A stretch of 64,000 nt of DNA, from contig NZ_RDSM01000003.1 in NCBI RefSeq assembly GCF_004115155.1, forward strand, positions 930,001 through 994,000, read 5' to 3'. Of this stretch, positions 42,928-52,493 are shown piece by piece (position 1 is the stretch's first letter; every line of letters starts with the position of its first letter). A program made the translations under genes and the position numbers. A model generated the notes under the pieces. That model saw nothing but the letters and a program-made list of their open reading frames with translations, did no database searches and was not told where the DNA came from. This DNA is from Granulicella sibirica (GTDB taxonomy: Bacteria; Acidobacteriota; Terriglobia; Terriglobales; Acidobacteriaceae).

Positions 42928-45011
42928 TATCCCTCCACCCCAAGCTCACGCAGCAGAAAGGCATAATCGAACGCGATCTCCTTGAGGTAGTCATACCGCC
43001 CCGAAGCCCCGCCGTGACCAGCATCCATGTTGATGTGCAGCAGAAGCGGAGTCTCGTTGCTCTTGAGCGTGCGAAGTTTGGCGACATACTTCGCCGGCTC
43101 CCAGTACATCACCTGCGAGTCGTTCAAACTCGTCTTCACCAGCATCGCAGGATATTTGCCGGCAACAAGGTTGTCGTAAGGAGAGTAAGACCGCATATAT
43201 CCAAACGCCTCAGCCTCGTTCGGATTGCCCCATTCTTCATACTCGGCAACCGTCAGAGGCAGAGAAGCGTCGAGCATCGTGTTCATCACGTCGACGAACG
43301 GAACATGGGATAAAACCACGGAAAAGAGCTCTGGCCGAAGGTTTACGACAGCACCCATGAGCAAACCACCCGCGCTCCCGCCTTCAATGGCAACGCGGTC
43401 TTTCGCTCCATAACCCTCGCGAACGAGATGTTCGGTCGCCGCGATGAAGTCCGTAAACGTAGTCCTCTTCACCATCATCTTGCCCGCATCGTGCCACGCA
43501 TCGCCCATCTCGCCGCCACCGCGAATGTGCGCATAGGCCAGCACGATTCCACGGTCGAGCAGAGACAAGCGCGACCCGCTGAAGCCAACCGGAAGCGCAT
43601 AGCCGTAAGAGCCGTAGCCGTAGACATACAGCGGATTCGTCCCATCCCGCTGAAACGTCTCCCGCTTGTACACAACCGAGATCGGAATCCGAACCCCGTC
43701 TTCAGCCGTAACCCAGACTCGCTCGGAAGCATAAAGCTCCCGATCGAATCCGCCCGGAACCTCCTGCTGCTTCAAGAGCAGCGAGGCGCCGGTAGCAACC
43801 GTGTACTCATACACAGAAGCAGGTGCCACCAGCGATTGATAGCTGTAACGAAACACGCTGGTAGCAAACTCCGGATTCGCATGCGCTCCAGCCGTGTACG
43901 TCGGCTCCGGAAATGCGATCGGCTGAGGAACACCTTTGCTCCCATCCGCGAGAAACGGATAGACCTCGAGCACCGGCAGCCCTTGACGCCGAGTCGAAGT
44001 CACAAAGAAGTCCTTGAAAAGATCGAAGTCTTCAAGAGGAACTTCCTTGTCCTCCGGAAGAAATTCAGTCCAGTGTTCCCGATCGGGCGTGGCAACAGGA
44101 GCAGTCACAATCCGGAAGTTCTCTCCCGCATCGTTCACGTGGATATAGAACAAACCATCGCGATGATCGACCGAGTACTCCTGGTCATCGACGCGCGGCG
44201 CAATCAGCGTGAACTCGCCAAACGGCTCGCTCGCAGGCAGAAAACGCGCCTCGCTGGTCGTGTGGCTTCCCGCTTCCATCAGCAGATAGCGCTCATCCCT
44301 CGTCCGCCCAACGCCGAGGTTGAAGCGCTCATCCGGCTCGTGATGCACCTGAACGTCAGTAGCAGTATCCGTAGCAACGATGTGCCGAAACAGCCGATCA
44401 TGCCGCTTCGTCACCTCGTCCTCCGTCGTATAGAACAGAGTGGCTGAATCCGCCGCCCAGGCAAAAGATCCAACCCGAACCGCCTGGTCCGCCAGATCCT
44501 CACCCGTCCGCAGATCGCGGATATGCAGCGTGTATTGCCGAAAGCCCGTGTTGTCCGTCGAGTAAGCCAGCAGGTTGCCATCAGGACTCACCGAGAGCCC
44601 ACCAAGCGACATGAACGCCTGACCTTCCGCCAGCTTGTTCACATCCAGAAACGTAATCTCAGCCCCGGCGCCATCAAGCGTCCCATCCGGTCCGGCAGCC
44701 CGGCGGCAGTGTAGCGAATACTGCAAACCTTCCACAGTCCGCGTGAGGTAAAACCATCCTCCTCGCCGGTAGGGAACCGACTCGTCGGTCTCCTTGATGT
44801 GCGAGAGCATCTCGGCATAGAGCTTCGCCTGCATCTCTTTCGTCGAGCCCATCTCCTGTTCGGTGAAAGCATTCTCGAGGTTCAAATACTCAATCGTCTC
44901 GGGAGAAGTCTTCTCCCGCAGCCAGCCGTAATCGTCCGGCAGAGTAGTTCCGTGAATCTCAAGTGTCTTCGGCTCGCGGCGCGCGGTCGGCGCCTTCAGG
45001 ACAGTCTGCAT
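42927..45011 (-). CDS. ptrB: Oligopeptidase B (S9 prolyl oligopeptidase family)
   Basis: About 694 residues. N-terminal DDYGWLREKTSPETIEYLN and a beta-propeller lead to a C-terminal alpha/beta hydrolase: GYGSYGYALP, nucleophile Ser in EGGSAGGLLMG, Asp in SLNDSQVMYWEPAK and His in MDAGHGGASGRY, with HIRGGGEMGDAWHDAGK typical of oligopeptidase B. It cleaves short peptides after basic residues in the cytoplasm or periplasm. ATG at 45011, preceded by GGAGAT, is chosen; the frame is open further upstream but has no family similarity. The stop lies at the border of the accessory island. Confidence 0.93.
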   Translation of the reverse strand: MQTVLKAPTARREPKTLEIHGTTLPDDYGWLREKTSPETIEYLNLENAFTEQEMGSTKEMQAKLYAEMLSHIKETDESVPYRRGGWFYLTRTVEGLQYSLHCRRAAGPDGTLDGAGAEITFLDVNKLAEGQAFMSLGGLSVSPDGNLLAYSTDNTGFRQYTLHIRDLRTGEDLADQAVRVGSFAWAADSATLFYTTEDEVTKRHDRLFRHIVATDTATDVQVHHEPDERFNLGVGRTRDERYLLMEAGSHTTSEARFLPASEPFGEFTLIAPRVDDQEYSVDHRDGLFYIHVNDAGENFRIVTAPVATPDREHWTEFLPEDKEVPLEDFDLFKDFFVTSTRRQGLPVLEVYPFLADGSKGVPQPIAFPEPTYTAGAHANPEFATSVFRYSYQSLVAPASVYEYTVATGASLLLKQQEVPGGFDRELYASERVWVTAEDGVRIPISVVYKRETFQRDGTNPLYVYGYGSYGYALPVGFSGSRLSLLDRGIVLAYAHIRGGGEMGDAWHDAGKMMVKRTTFTDFIAATEHLVREGYGAKDRVAIEGGSAGGLLMGAVVNLRPELFSVVLSHVPFVDVMNTMLDASLPLTVAEYEEWGNPNEAEAFGYMRSYSPYDNLVAGKYPAMLVKTSLNDSQVMYWEPAKYVAKLRTLKSNETPLLLHINMDAGHGGASGRYDYLKEIAFDYAFLLRELGVEG

Positions 45012-45137
45012 TGCGTCTATCTCCAATGGACAGAATACGCCGCGGCAGGGCGAAGCGCAGGCAACCTCGGTCATGTGCGAGACACCAAACGAACGTGATA
45101 GTCTTGCCGCCTGTTCGGCGCACGACAAGGAGTTCCC

Positions 45138-45812
45138 ATGCAGTCGATGTGCGTACCTCGAATACTTTTCGGTGCAGTCCTTGTTCTGAGTCCTGGGCTT
45201 GCGCTCGCCCAGAATGACCCGAGCGAAGCCCCGATCCAGCAGTCCCAGCGCGAACAGCAGCAACCCGGAGCCCACGCCAACGCACAGCCGCAACTGCTTC
45301 CACAGGACTCCTCCGGAGTTCCCGGAATGACCGGTCAGCAGATGAAGGACAAGATCTTCCTGCGCAAATCGGCCGAGGGCGGAATCGCCGAGGTGAAGTT
45401 CGGACAGCTTGCAGCGGAGAAGGCCGGCAGCGAGGATGTCAAGACATTTGGCAGCAGGATGGTGACGGATCACACGCTCCTGAACGACGAGATGAAGCCG
45501 ATCGCCGACTCGATCGGAGTTCGCCTGCCGAAGACGATGAACAAGATGGATCAGGCGGAATACGAGAAGCTAAGCGCGCTGACCGGGGATGATTTCGACA
45601 AGGAATACCTTGCCGACATGGTGAAGGACCACCGCAAAGATCTTCGCGAGTTCCACGAAGAGGCCACTTCGACCAACGATCCGACCCTGAAAGCGGCCGT
45701 GGAGAAGGGCGAAGGCATCATTCGGGAGCACACCCACATGGTCATGAAGATTGCCCGTGAGAAGGGCATCGCGGTTCCGCCGCCTGGCAAACCGAACGCG
45801 CCAACTCCTTAG
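45138..45812 (+). CDS. DUF4142 exported protein
   Basis: 224 residues with a signal peptide (about 1-25, ending ALAQN). A Gln/Pro-rich linker precedes a helical domain of the DUF4142 family: DKIFLRKSAEGGIAEVKFGQ, FGSRMVTDHTLLNDEM and the final REHTHMVMKIAREKGI. Members are periplasmic or outer-membrane associated, often stress linked, with a ferritin-like four-helix fold and no known catalysis. Transcribed alone, divergent from oligopeptidase B. Confidence 0.88.
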   Translation: MQSMCVPRILFGAVLVLSPGLALAQNDPSEAPIQQSQREQQQPGAHANAQPQLLPQDSSGVPGMTGQQMKDKIFLRKSAEGGIAEVKFGQLAAEKAGSEDVKTFGSRMVTDHTLLNDEMKPIADSIGVRLPKTMNKMDQAEYEKLSALTGDDFDKEYLADMVKDHRKDLREFHEEATSTNDPTLKAAVEKGEGIIREHTHMVMKIAREKGIAVPPPGKPNAPTP

Positions 45813-45897
45813 AAAAAACTCGAACAGCCTGTGCAAATCGGGACGCGGGCAGGATTGAGGTCCTCTGGGCGGCTTACCCACATCGGCGCTTGAGATA

Positions 45898-48393
45898 ATG
45901 GGTGGTATGAAGCGCCGAGTCATTGGGCACTACGAGTTCATCCGCAAAATCGGAGCCGGCGGAAGCGGGGTCGTTTACCTCGCGAACGACATGCTCCTCC
46001 AGCGGCCCGTCGTGCTGAAGCTGTTGAAGCGCGGCGCTCTGACGCCGGAGCAGATGCGGACAACGCAGCTTCGCGAGGCGCGACTGGCTTCTGCGATCGA
46101 CCACCTCAATGTCTGCGCCATCTACGACGTAGGGGAAGAAGACGACGAAGCGTACATCGTCATGCAGTACATTCCGGGCAAGAGCCTGGATAAGGTGATC
46201 GCTGCGGGACCCGCAAGCCTTCAGGTGCTTCTTTCGATCGGCATTCAAGTCTCCGATGGCCTTTCGGCCGCGCACCAGATCGGCATCTTTCACCGGGATC
46301 TCAAGCCGGCGAACGTGATGCTGACCGAGGGCGGACTGGTTAAGATCCTTGACTTCGGCCTCGCTCGCCGGCTGAACAACGTTGAGGAAGCAGAATTCGA
46401 TCCCTCCGCTCCGGCGACGCCTGCTCCGCTGACGCCAAGCGCGACCTACACGGCTCGCGGCGGGACTGTCGCGTACATGGCTCCGGAGCAATTCGTGACC
46501 GGGCAGTCGAGCGTCCAGTCCGATATCTTTGCGCTTGGTTTAATTTTGTACGAGCTTGCGAGCGGGCGGCATCCGTTTCACCGGCCCGACGCGCCTGAAT
46601 TTCAGAGCATCCGCGCGGTGCAATTCGCCGATCCACCGTCGCTGCGGCAGATCGTTCCGACGCTCCCGGTGGAGTTGGAGTCCGTTATCCTGCGGTGTCT
46701 GGAGAAGCAGCCTTCGGCGCGGTATTCCTCCGCCGCCGACGTTCGTGAGGCCTTGCGGACCCTGATGAAGACGCTGCAGTTGGACTCGGTGGTGATGCCC
46801 GGCGATACCGTCGCGCATCACGGCTCTCCGCAAGGGCGCTTGCAGCTTGAAAGCCCGGAAGAGGAGAAGAGGACGACAGGCATTCTGTCGATGCTCGCGG
46901 AGCGATTCCGCGAGTCGAGCGCGGCGGCAGTGGGGAAGCAGAACACGATCGTCGTGCTCCCGTTCGTCAACTTCGGGACGCCCGGCGCTCCGGGAGATGT
47001 GGCGCCGTTGTACGGCTATGCGCTGGCGGATGCGATCGCGGCGCGGCTGGCGAGGATGCCCTCGCTTGTGGTGAGACCGTCAAGCTCGCTGATGACGGTG
47101 CCGACGCAGCAGCTTGATCCGTTGAGTATCGGGAAGAAGCTGCTTGTCCACTTTGTGCTTGCAGGGAACTTCCTCCGGTCGAACGATGGCTTCGATCTTA
47201 ACTGGCAGTTGCTCGATGTTCCGGGGCAGAGCGTTCGTGCGGGTGGCTCGATCAATGTGGCCTCGTTCGACCTGATCTCAGTGCAGACGGAAATCTGTAA
47301 CGAGGTATTCGCCACGCTGCAGGGCTTTGGCGATCTGCAGAACGATGGATCGAGAGTCTCGACGACTTCGCTGAGCGAGGATCTTTCCGAGGAGTATCTG
47401 CAGGCCCGAGCGGTGCTTTCTTCGTTCATGTCGCGAACCGGGAGCCGCGATGATCTCAATCGCGCGCGAGAGCTGTTCGAGTCCGTCGTGAAGCAGGATG
47501 ATGACTATGCTCCAGGATGGTCCGGGCTCGGCATTACGCATCTGCAGTATGCGCGGCATGGGCTTGGCGGGCAGATGCATGTGCTCGAGGCGCGGAGGGC
47601 GTTCGAGAAAGCGCTGAAGCTTGATCCGGGGTCTGTCGAGGCGAATCTTTACCGGGTTTACATGCTGCTGTCGCGCGGCGAGAAGGAGTCGGCGAGGCAT
47701 GGCATCGAGAACCTTCTGCAGACGGCAGGGAACGACTGGAACGTCCACATGGTCGCCGGAATGACGCTGCGGATCGATGGAATGTACGAGGAGGCTCTCG
47801 ATCAGTTCAATACATCGCTGCATATGAATCCATCGAATGCGGCTTTGATCTATAACCATCGCGCACGGGTGTATCAGTATCAGAATCAGCTTGAGCTTGC
47901 CGGCGATGAGATCGACAAAGGGCTGACGCTGGAACCGCGGCAGCCGCTCTTGCGGATATCCAAGGGGTATCAGGAGATGCGGCTCGGCGATCTCTCGAAG
48001 GCGGTCGCGACGCTTGAAGCCGTGGTGCGCGAAGATGACACGATGCGCATCGTGTATCCGACGATTGCGCTCTGCTATGTGCAGCTCGGCGAACGGAATA
48101 AGGCCGCGAGTTTCATCGTGGATGAGACGCTATCGGCTGCCGAGGCCGATAGTGAGATGGCTTATCGGCTCGCGACCTACTTTGCTGTCGATGGAGATGA
48201 GTCGGAGGCGTTGCATTGGCTGCGTCGGGCGATTTATCTAGGCAACGAAAACTATCCGTGGTTCTCCATCAATCCCGCCTGGAAGAAGCTCTCGGGGCAC
48301 GGTGATTTCGAGAGGATTCTCGAGGATTTGAAGAAGAGCTACCGGCGCAACCAGAAGAACTGGCGGCGTCTTCTGGCTCAGATTCGGAAGTAA
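45898..48393 (+). CDS. Ser/Thr protein kinase with C-terminal TPR repeats
   Basis: 831 residues. Residues about 10-285 form a Hanks-type kinase: GAGGSGVVYLA (P-loop), VVLKLLK (Lys), FHRDLKPANVML (catalytic loop), ILDFGLARR (DFG) and MAPEQF. About 340-480 resembles the adenylate-cyclase/TolB N-terminal nucleotide-binding-like domain (VVLPFVNFGTPG, LADAIAARLARMPSL). From about 500 on are at least seven TPR units (DDYAPGWSGLGITHLQYARH, FEKALKLDPGSVEANLYRVY). No obvious membrane helix. The kinase probably phosphorylates partners recruited by the TPRs; a form frequent in acidobacteria. Confidence 0.92.
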   Translation: MGGMKRRVIGHYEFIRKIGAGGSGVVYLANDMLLQRPVVLKLLKRGALTPEQMRTTQLREARLASAIDHLNVCAIYDVGEEDDEAYIVMQYIPGKSLDKVIAAGPASLQVLLSIGIQVSDGLSAAHQIGIFHRDLKPANVMLTEGGLVKILDFGLARRLNNVEEAEFDPSAPATPAPLTPSATYTARGGTVAYMAPEQFVTGQSSVQSDIFALGLILYELASGRHPFHRPDAPEFQSIRAVQFADPPSLRQIVPTLPVELESVILRCLEKQPSARYSSAADVREALRTLMKTLQLDSVVMPGDTVAHHGSPQGRLQLESPEEEKRTTGILSMLAERFRESSAAAVGKQNTIVVLPFVNFGTPGAPGDVAPLYGYALADAIAARLARMPSLVVRPSSSLMTVPTQQLDPLSIGKKLLVHFVLAGNFLRSNDGFDLNWQLLDVPGQSVRAGGSINVASFDLISVQTEICNEVFATLQGFGDLQNDGSRVSTTSLSEDLSEEYLQARAVLSSFMSRTGSRDDLNRARELFESVVKQDDDYAPGWSGLGITHLQYARHGLGGQMHVLEARRAFEKALKLDPGSVEANLYRVYMLLSRGEKESARHGIENLLQTAGNDWNVHMVAGMTLRIDGMYEEALDQFNTSLHMNPSNAALIYNHRARVYQYQNQLELAGDEIDKGLTLEPRQPLLRISKGYQEMRLGDLSKAVATLEAVVREDDTMRIVYPTIALCYVQLGERNKAASFIVDETLSAAEADSEMAYRLATYFAVDGDESEALHWLRRAIYLGNENYPWFSINPAWKKLSGHGDFERILEDLKKSYRRNQKNWRRLLAQIRK

Positions 48394-48536
48394 GGCATCC
48401 GCGCAACCTCTACGTTCGCGATTGCCGTTCATGACATGTGTCACCCGCCATACGTGATACCGCGCACTATCTCTTTCACCTCATCGGTCTGAAGATAATC
48501 CTGTCATCCGCGTGAAGTGCGGCATGAAGGAGAATC

Positions 48537-49274
48537 ATGGCCAAACCCATTACCCGCCCCGATTATGGCATCGACGCCCCCGCCGTCATGCGCAACCTCT
48601 TCCTCGCCGGAGTAGTCTTCCTTCTCCTCGCGATCTTCCTGCCACGCACCGTGCATCTCGCGCCAAACGTAGCGCTGAACTCCCCATCCCTCTTCTGGCC
48701 CGCAGGCTTCCTCATCGGCGAGGGCCTGTTGTTCCTCCTCTACGTCAAGGTAGGCAAGTTCCGCCACCGCGACTTCATGCTCTCGCTCCATAACTGGCGC
48801 GGCGACGAGCAGGTCCTCGACGTAGGCTGTGGCCGTGGCCTTCTTCTCGCCGGAGCCGCCAAACGTATCCCCGACGGCCACGCCACCGGCATCGACGTCT
48901 GGTCGAACGTCGACATGGGCGGCAACTCCCCCGAAGCCACCACCCACAATCTGCAACTCGAAGGCGTCACCTCTCGAGCCACGCTCATCAGCATCCCGGC
49001 CCAACAGATGCCGTTCCCCGATGCCACCTTCGACGTCGTCGTCTCGAACCTCTGCCTTCACAACATCTACGATCGGGCTACCCGCACCGTGGCTCTCCGG
49101 CAAATCGTCCGCGTCCTCAAACCCGGCGGAACGGCCCTCATCTCCGACTACAAACGCACCGGCGAGTACGCCGAGGCATTCCGCCTGCTTGGTCTCGAAG
49201 TAACGACAAAACACGGCAGCCTCGTCACCACATTCCCACCCCTCACGGTAGTCATAGCCCGCAAACCCCGCTGA
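48537..49274 (+). CDS. Membrane-associated SAM-dependent methyltransferase
   Basis: 245 residues. Two hydrophobic helices (about 20-40 and 53-70) anchor a class I methyltransferase domain: motif I VLDVGCGRGLLLAGAA, motif II TGIDVWS, FDVVVSNLCLHNIYD and VLKPGGTALISDYK. It should methylate a small molecule or lipid at the membrane; the substrate is unknown. ATG is preceded by GAAGGAG at five bases. The DNA after the stop carries the dispersed 30-base repeat. Confidence 0.88.
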   Translation: MAKPITRPDYGIDAPAVMRNLFLAGVVFLLLAIFLPRTVHLAPNVALNSPSLFWPAGFLIGEGLLFLLYVKVGKFRHRDFMLSLHNWRGDEQVLDVGCGRGLLLAGAAKRIPDGHATGIDVWSNVDMGGNSPEATTHNLQLEGVTSRATLISIPAQQMPFPDATFDVVVSNLCLHNIYDRATRTVALRQIVRVLKPGGTALISDYKRTGEYAEAFRLLGLEVTTKHGSLVTTFPPLTVVIARKPR

Positions 49275-49297
49275 TGTTTGTTTTTGCCGTTGATTCT

Positions 49298-49327
49298 CTG
49301 GTTGTCATTCCCGAAGGGAATCTGCGT
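49298..49327. repeat. 30-base dispersed palindromic repeat, copy 3
   Basis: Identical to the units at 35754 and 35870. Again it follows a gene stop and a GTTTTTGCCGTTG stretch, 24 bases after the methyltransferase stop. Confidence 0.9.
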
Positions 49328-49414
49328 GTGTCCTTGTGTCCTCCCTTGAACCCAAATAGCACTCCAAAGAACCCAAGCCCCTCCACCCGCATCCAAAGCC
49401 AAGGAAGGGAACAC

Positions 49415-49906
49415 ATGCCAACCGAACCGCACAACGAAGAAATCCGCAAGCAGCTCAAAGCCCTCCTCGATGGCGGCCAGGCTCACGCCACCTTCGACGC
49501 CGCCGTCAAAGACTTCCCCGTCGAACTCCGCGCCACCGTCCCCGAAAACCTCCCCTACTCCGCCTGGCAGTTGCTCGAGCACATGCGCATCACCCTCCGC
49601 GACATCCTCGACTTCTCCGCGCCACCCACCGGCGGCTACCAGCCCATCGAGTGGCCCAAGGCCTACTGGCCTGAGTCTCCCGAGCCCCCATACCCCGGCT
49701 CCTGGGATAACGCCGCCATCGCCGCGATCCACAACGACCTCGAGAAGTTCCAGTCCCTCGTCGCATCCGGCGACCTCTACAAGCCCTTCCGCTGGGGCGA
49801 AGGCCAGAACCTCCTGCGTGAAGCCCTCCTCGTTGCCGATCACAACGCCTACCATCTAGGCGAACTCGTCCTCCTGCGCCGTCTCCTCGGCATCTGGAAA
49901 AAATAA
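49415..49906 (+). CDS. DinB-family protein
   Basis: 163 residues. The DinB/YfiT four-helix fold is suggested by the His in LLEHMRITLRDIL and the metal-binding pair in VADHNAYHLGELVLLRRLL at the end. Members are thiol-transferase-like metal proteins of mostly unknown function. The ATG at 49415 has AAGGAAGGGA five bases upstream; a longer frame begins upstream inside the dispersed repeat and is not supported. Its stop overlaps the start of the CoA-binding gene (TAATG). Confidence 0.88.
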   Translation: MPTEPHNEEIRKQLKALLDGGQAHATFDAAVKDFPVELRATVPENLPYSAWQLLEHMRITLRDILDFSAPPTGGYQPIEWPKAYWPESPEPPYPGSWDNAAIAAIHNDLEKFQSLVASGDLYKPFRWGEGQNLLREALLVADHNAYHLGELVLLRRLLGIWKK

Positions 49907-50316
49907 TGAACGAGCCGGAAGCCATCCGCGCAATGCTCGGCACCCCGCCCCGTAGCATCGCCGTCATCGGCCTCTCCGCCGACCCGCAGAAGCCGAGCCA
50001 CTACGTCTCCGCCTACATGCAGCAGCACGGCTACACGATCTACCCCATCAACCCATCCATCGACGAGGTGTTGGGCGAAAAATCCTGGCCCTCGCTGACG
50101 GAACTCGTCTCCTCCGGCATCAGGCCCGCCATCGTCGACGTCTTCCGCCTTCCCAAAGCCATCCCCGCCATCGTGGACGAGATGCTCACCCTCGGCCTCC
50201 CCAACATCTGGATCCAGCAGGGCATCGTCAACCACGAAGCCGCCGCCCACGCCGAAGCCGGAGGCATCCGCGTCGTCATGGACCACTGCATCATGGTCGA
50301 GCACCGCCACCTGTAA
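49906..50316 (+). CDS. CoA-binding protein (YccU type)
   Basis: 136 residues making one CoA-binding Rossmann domain: SIAVIGLSADPQKPSHYVSA, YTIYPINPSIDEV, IVDVFRLPKAIPAIVDEML and IWIQQGIVNHEAAAHAE, ending VMDHCIMVEH. The family binds CoA and is conserved in many bacteria without an assigned reaction. Overlaps the DinB gene by one base, so the two are coupled. Confidence 0.92.
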   Translation: MNEPEAIRAMLGTPPRSIAVIGLSADPQKPSHYVSAYMQQHGYTIYPINPSIDEVLGEKSWPSLTELVSSGIRPAIVDVFRLPKAIPAIVDEMLTLGLPNIWIQQGIVNHEAAAHAEAGGIRVVMDHCIMVEHRHL

Positions 50317-50351
50317 CTAACCGGGTTCTCGCGCATCTACAATCAGGTGTG

Positions 50352-52475
50352 ATGACGTGCGCCCGTTCCAACTCGATCCTGCTGGCACTCCTGATCCTCC
50401 TCAGCGGCACTCTCCCCGCTCCCGCTCAGCTCAACGTGGTGGGCGACGGCGGCCCCGGCCCCGTCAAGGCGCAGCACCTCACGGCTGAGCTCACAACCCT
50501 CTCGCCGAGCATCAACCCCGGCGGAACCCTCCAGGCGGGCCTCGTCCTCACGCTCGAAGAGCACTGGCACGTCTACTGGCGCAACGCCGGCGACTCCGGC
50601 CAGCCGCCCCACATCACCTGGACCCTCCCCCCCGGCATCACCGCCAGCCCCCTGCAATTCCCCGCGCCCTCGCGCCTCCCGCTCGGCCCGCTCATGGACT
50701 TCGGCTACGAAGATACCGCCGCATTCCCCATCACCCTCACCGCTGATAAGACCGTCAAGCCCGGTCCCATCCATCTCGATGCCAAGGTCGACTGGCTCGT
50801 CTGCTCCCAGACCTGCATCCCCGGCCGCGCGCATCTCGGCCTGAACCTCACCGCCGTCACCACCCCCATCCCCACGCCAGCCCCCGTAGGAGCCCTCGGC
50901 ACCGCACTGACGCTCCTGCCCTCCGTCCTCCCGCCGACCATGCAGTACTCCATCCTCGGCGGCAAGAAAGACTTCGTCCTCACCCTCATCACCAACAAGA
51001 AGGTCGACGACGCCGAGTTCTACCCCTACGAGGCCGACCAGATCGACAACGCCGCCGACCAGGACCTCACCCTGATCCCCGGTGGCTTCCAGCTCCGCAT
51101 CCCCCGCTCCACCGACACCCAGACCCACCAGCTAACAACCCCCGCCCTGCCCAAAGAGATGCGCGGCGTCATCAAGCTCTCCGACAAGGAGTCCTACGAC
51201 GTCACCGCTCCCGTAGTCCCCGGCGAAGTGCCCATCGCCCCCGGCAAAGGAACCCAGGCCAGCGGCGTCACCATCCCCGTAGCCATCGGCCTCGCCTTCC
51301 TCGGCGGCATCATCCTCAACCTGATGCCCTGTGTCTTCCCGGTCCTGTTCTTGAAGGGGCTCGCCTTAGTCCAGTCCTCGAGCGAAGAGCGCTCCCGCCT
51401 CCGCGCCCACGGCCTCGTCTACACCCTCGGCATCCTCGTCTCCTTCTGGATCATCGTCGCCGCCCTCCTCATCCTGCGCGCCGGCGGCAGCCAGGCCGGA
51501 TGGGGCTTCCAGCTCCAGTCCCCGACCTTCATCGCCATCCTCGCGCTCGGCCTCTTCTTCTTCGCCTTATCGCTCGCCGGCCAGTTCGACCTCGGCCTGT
51601 CCCTCACCAGCGTCGGCGGCGACCTCGCCAAAAAGCAGGGCTACACCGGCAGCTTCTTCACCGGAGTCCTCGCCACCATCGTCGCCACCCCATGCACCGC
51701 GCCGCTCATGGGAGCAGCCATCGGCTTCGCCCTCGCCCAACCGGCCGGAATCACCTTCGCCGTCTTCACCGCGTTAGGCCTCGGCCTCGCCGTCCCCTAT
51801 CTCGCCCTGAGCTTCCAACCCGCCTGGATCAAGATCCTCCCCAAGCCCGGCGCCTGGATGGAGACCCTCAAGCAACTCACCTCCGTCCCCCTCTTCGCGA
51901 CCGTCGCCTGGCTCCTCTGGGTCTACGGCAACCTCTACGCCTCGCCCACCAACCCCAGCCTCGGCGTCAACCGCGAGTCGGATCTTCTCCTGAGCCTCCT
52001 GCTCCTGGCCATCGCCGGCTGGGCTCTCGCCCGCTGGCCCGCCCAGCTCAAGAGCACCATCACCGCCGTCGTCCTCGGTGCTCTGGCGATCGCCTTCCCG
52101 CTGTATCAACCCAAGGACACAAGCCTCACCTGGCTCCCCTACACCACGCAGACCGTCGCCGACGCTCGCGCCGCCGGCAAGCCCGTGTTCATCGACTTCA
52201 CCGCCGCCTGGTGCCTCTCCTGCCAGGTCAACGAGCGCGTCGTCCTCCGCTCCGCCGAGGTCCAGAAGCAACTAGCCGACCGCAAGGTCACCCTCATCCG
52301 CGCCGACTGGACCCAGTACGACCCCGCCATCACCAAAGAGCTCGCCGCACTCAACCGCTCCGGCGTCCCCACGTACGTGATCTACCCCACGGCCAATGAA
52401 GCCGCCGCCGACGTCCTCCCCGAGGTCCTCACCAAGGGTGTTGTACTCGATGCCATCGACAAGGACACGAAGTAA
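50352..52475 (+). CDS. dsbD: Thiol:disulfide interchange protein DsbD-like
   Basis: About 707 residues. A signal peptide leads to a DsbD-alpha/DsbC-like periplasmic domain with VDWLVCSQTCIPG, followed by an eight-helix membrane domain containing LMPCVFPVLFLKG and TPCTAPLMG cysteines, and a C-terminal thioredoxin domain with TAAWCLSCQVNE (CLSC). It carries reducing power across the inner membrane for cytochrome c maturation or disulfide repair. The N-terminal CSQTC motif is the PF11412 type rather than the E. coli C103/C109 layout. ATG at 50352 is preferred over the adjacent GTG. Confidence 0.9.
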   Translation: MTCARSNSILLALLILLSGTLPAPAQLNVVGDGGPGPVKAQHLTAELTTLSPSINPGGTLQAGLVLTLEEHWHVYWRNAGDSGQPPHITWTLPPGITASPLQFPAPSRLPLGPLMDFGYEDTAAFPITLTADKTVKPGPIHLDAKVDWLVCSQTCIPGRAHLGLNLTAVTTPIPTPAPVGALGTALTLLPSVLPPTMQYSILGGKKDFVLTLITNKKVDDAEFYPYEADQIDNAADQDLTLIPGGFQLRIPRSTDTQTHQLTTPALPKEMRGVIKLSDKESYDVTAPVVPGEVPIAPGKGTQASGVTIPVAIGLAFLGGIILNLMPCVFPVLFLKGLALVQSSSEERSRLRAHGLVYTLGILVSFWIIVAALLILRAGGSQAGWGFQLQSPTFIAILALGLFFFALSLAGQFDLGLSLTSVGGDLAKKQGYTGSFFTGVLATIVATPCTAPLMGAAIGFALAQPAGITFAVFTALGLGLAVPYLALSFQPAWIKILPKPGAWMETLKQLTSVPLFATVAWLLWVYGNLYASPTNPSLGVNRESDLLLSLLLLAIAGWALARWPAQLKSTITAVVLGALAIAFPLYQPKDTSLTWLPYTTQTVADARAAGKPVFIDFTAAWCLSCQVNERVVLRSAEVQKQLADRKVTLIRADWTQYDPAITKELAALNRSGVPTYVIYPTANEAAADVLPEVLTKGVVLDAIDKDTK

Positions 52476-52493
52476 GCGTCCGCTCGCGGAGAA

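Noticed and set aside
45012..45473. Upstream extension of the oligopeptidase B frame
   Set aside because: It overlaps the start of the divergent DUF4142 gene and lacks family similarity; the ATG at 45011 has a ribosome site.
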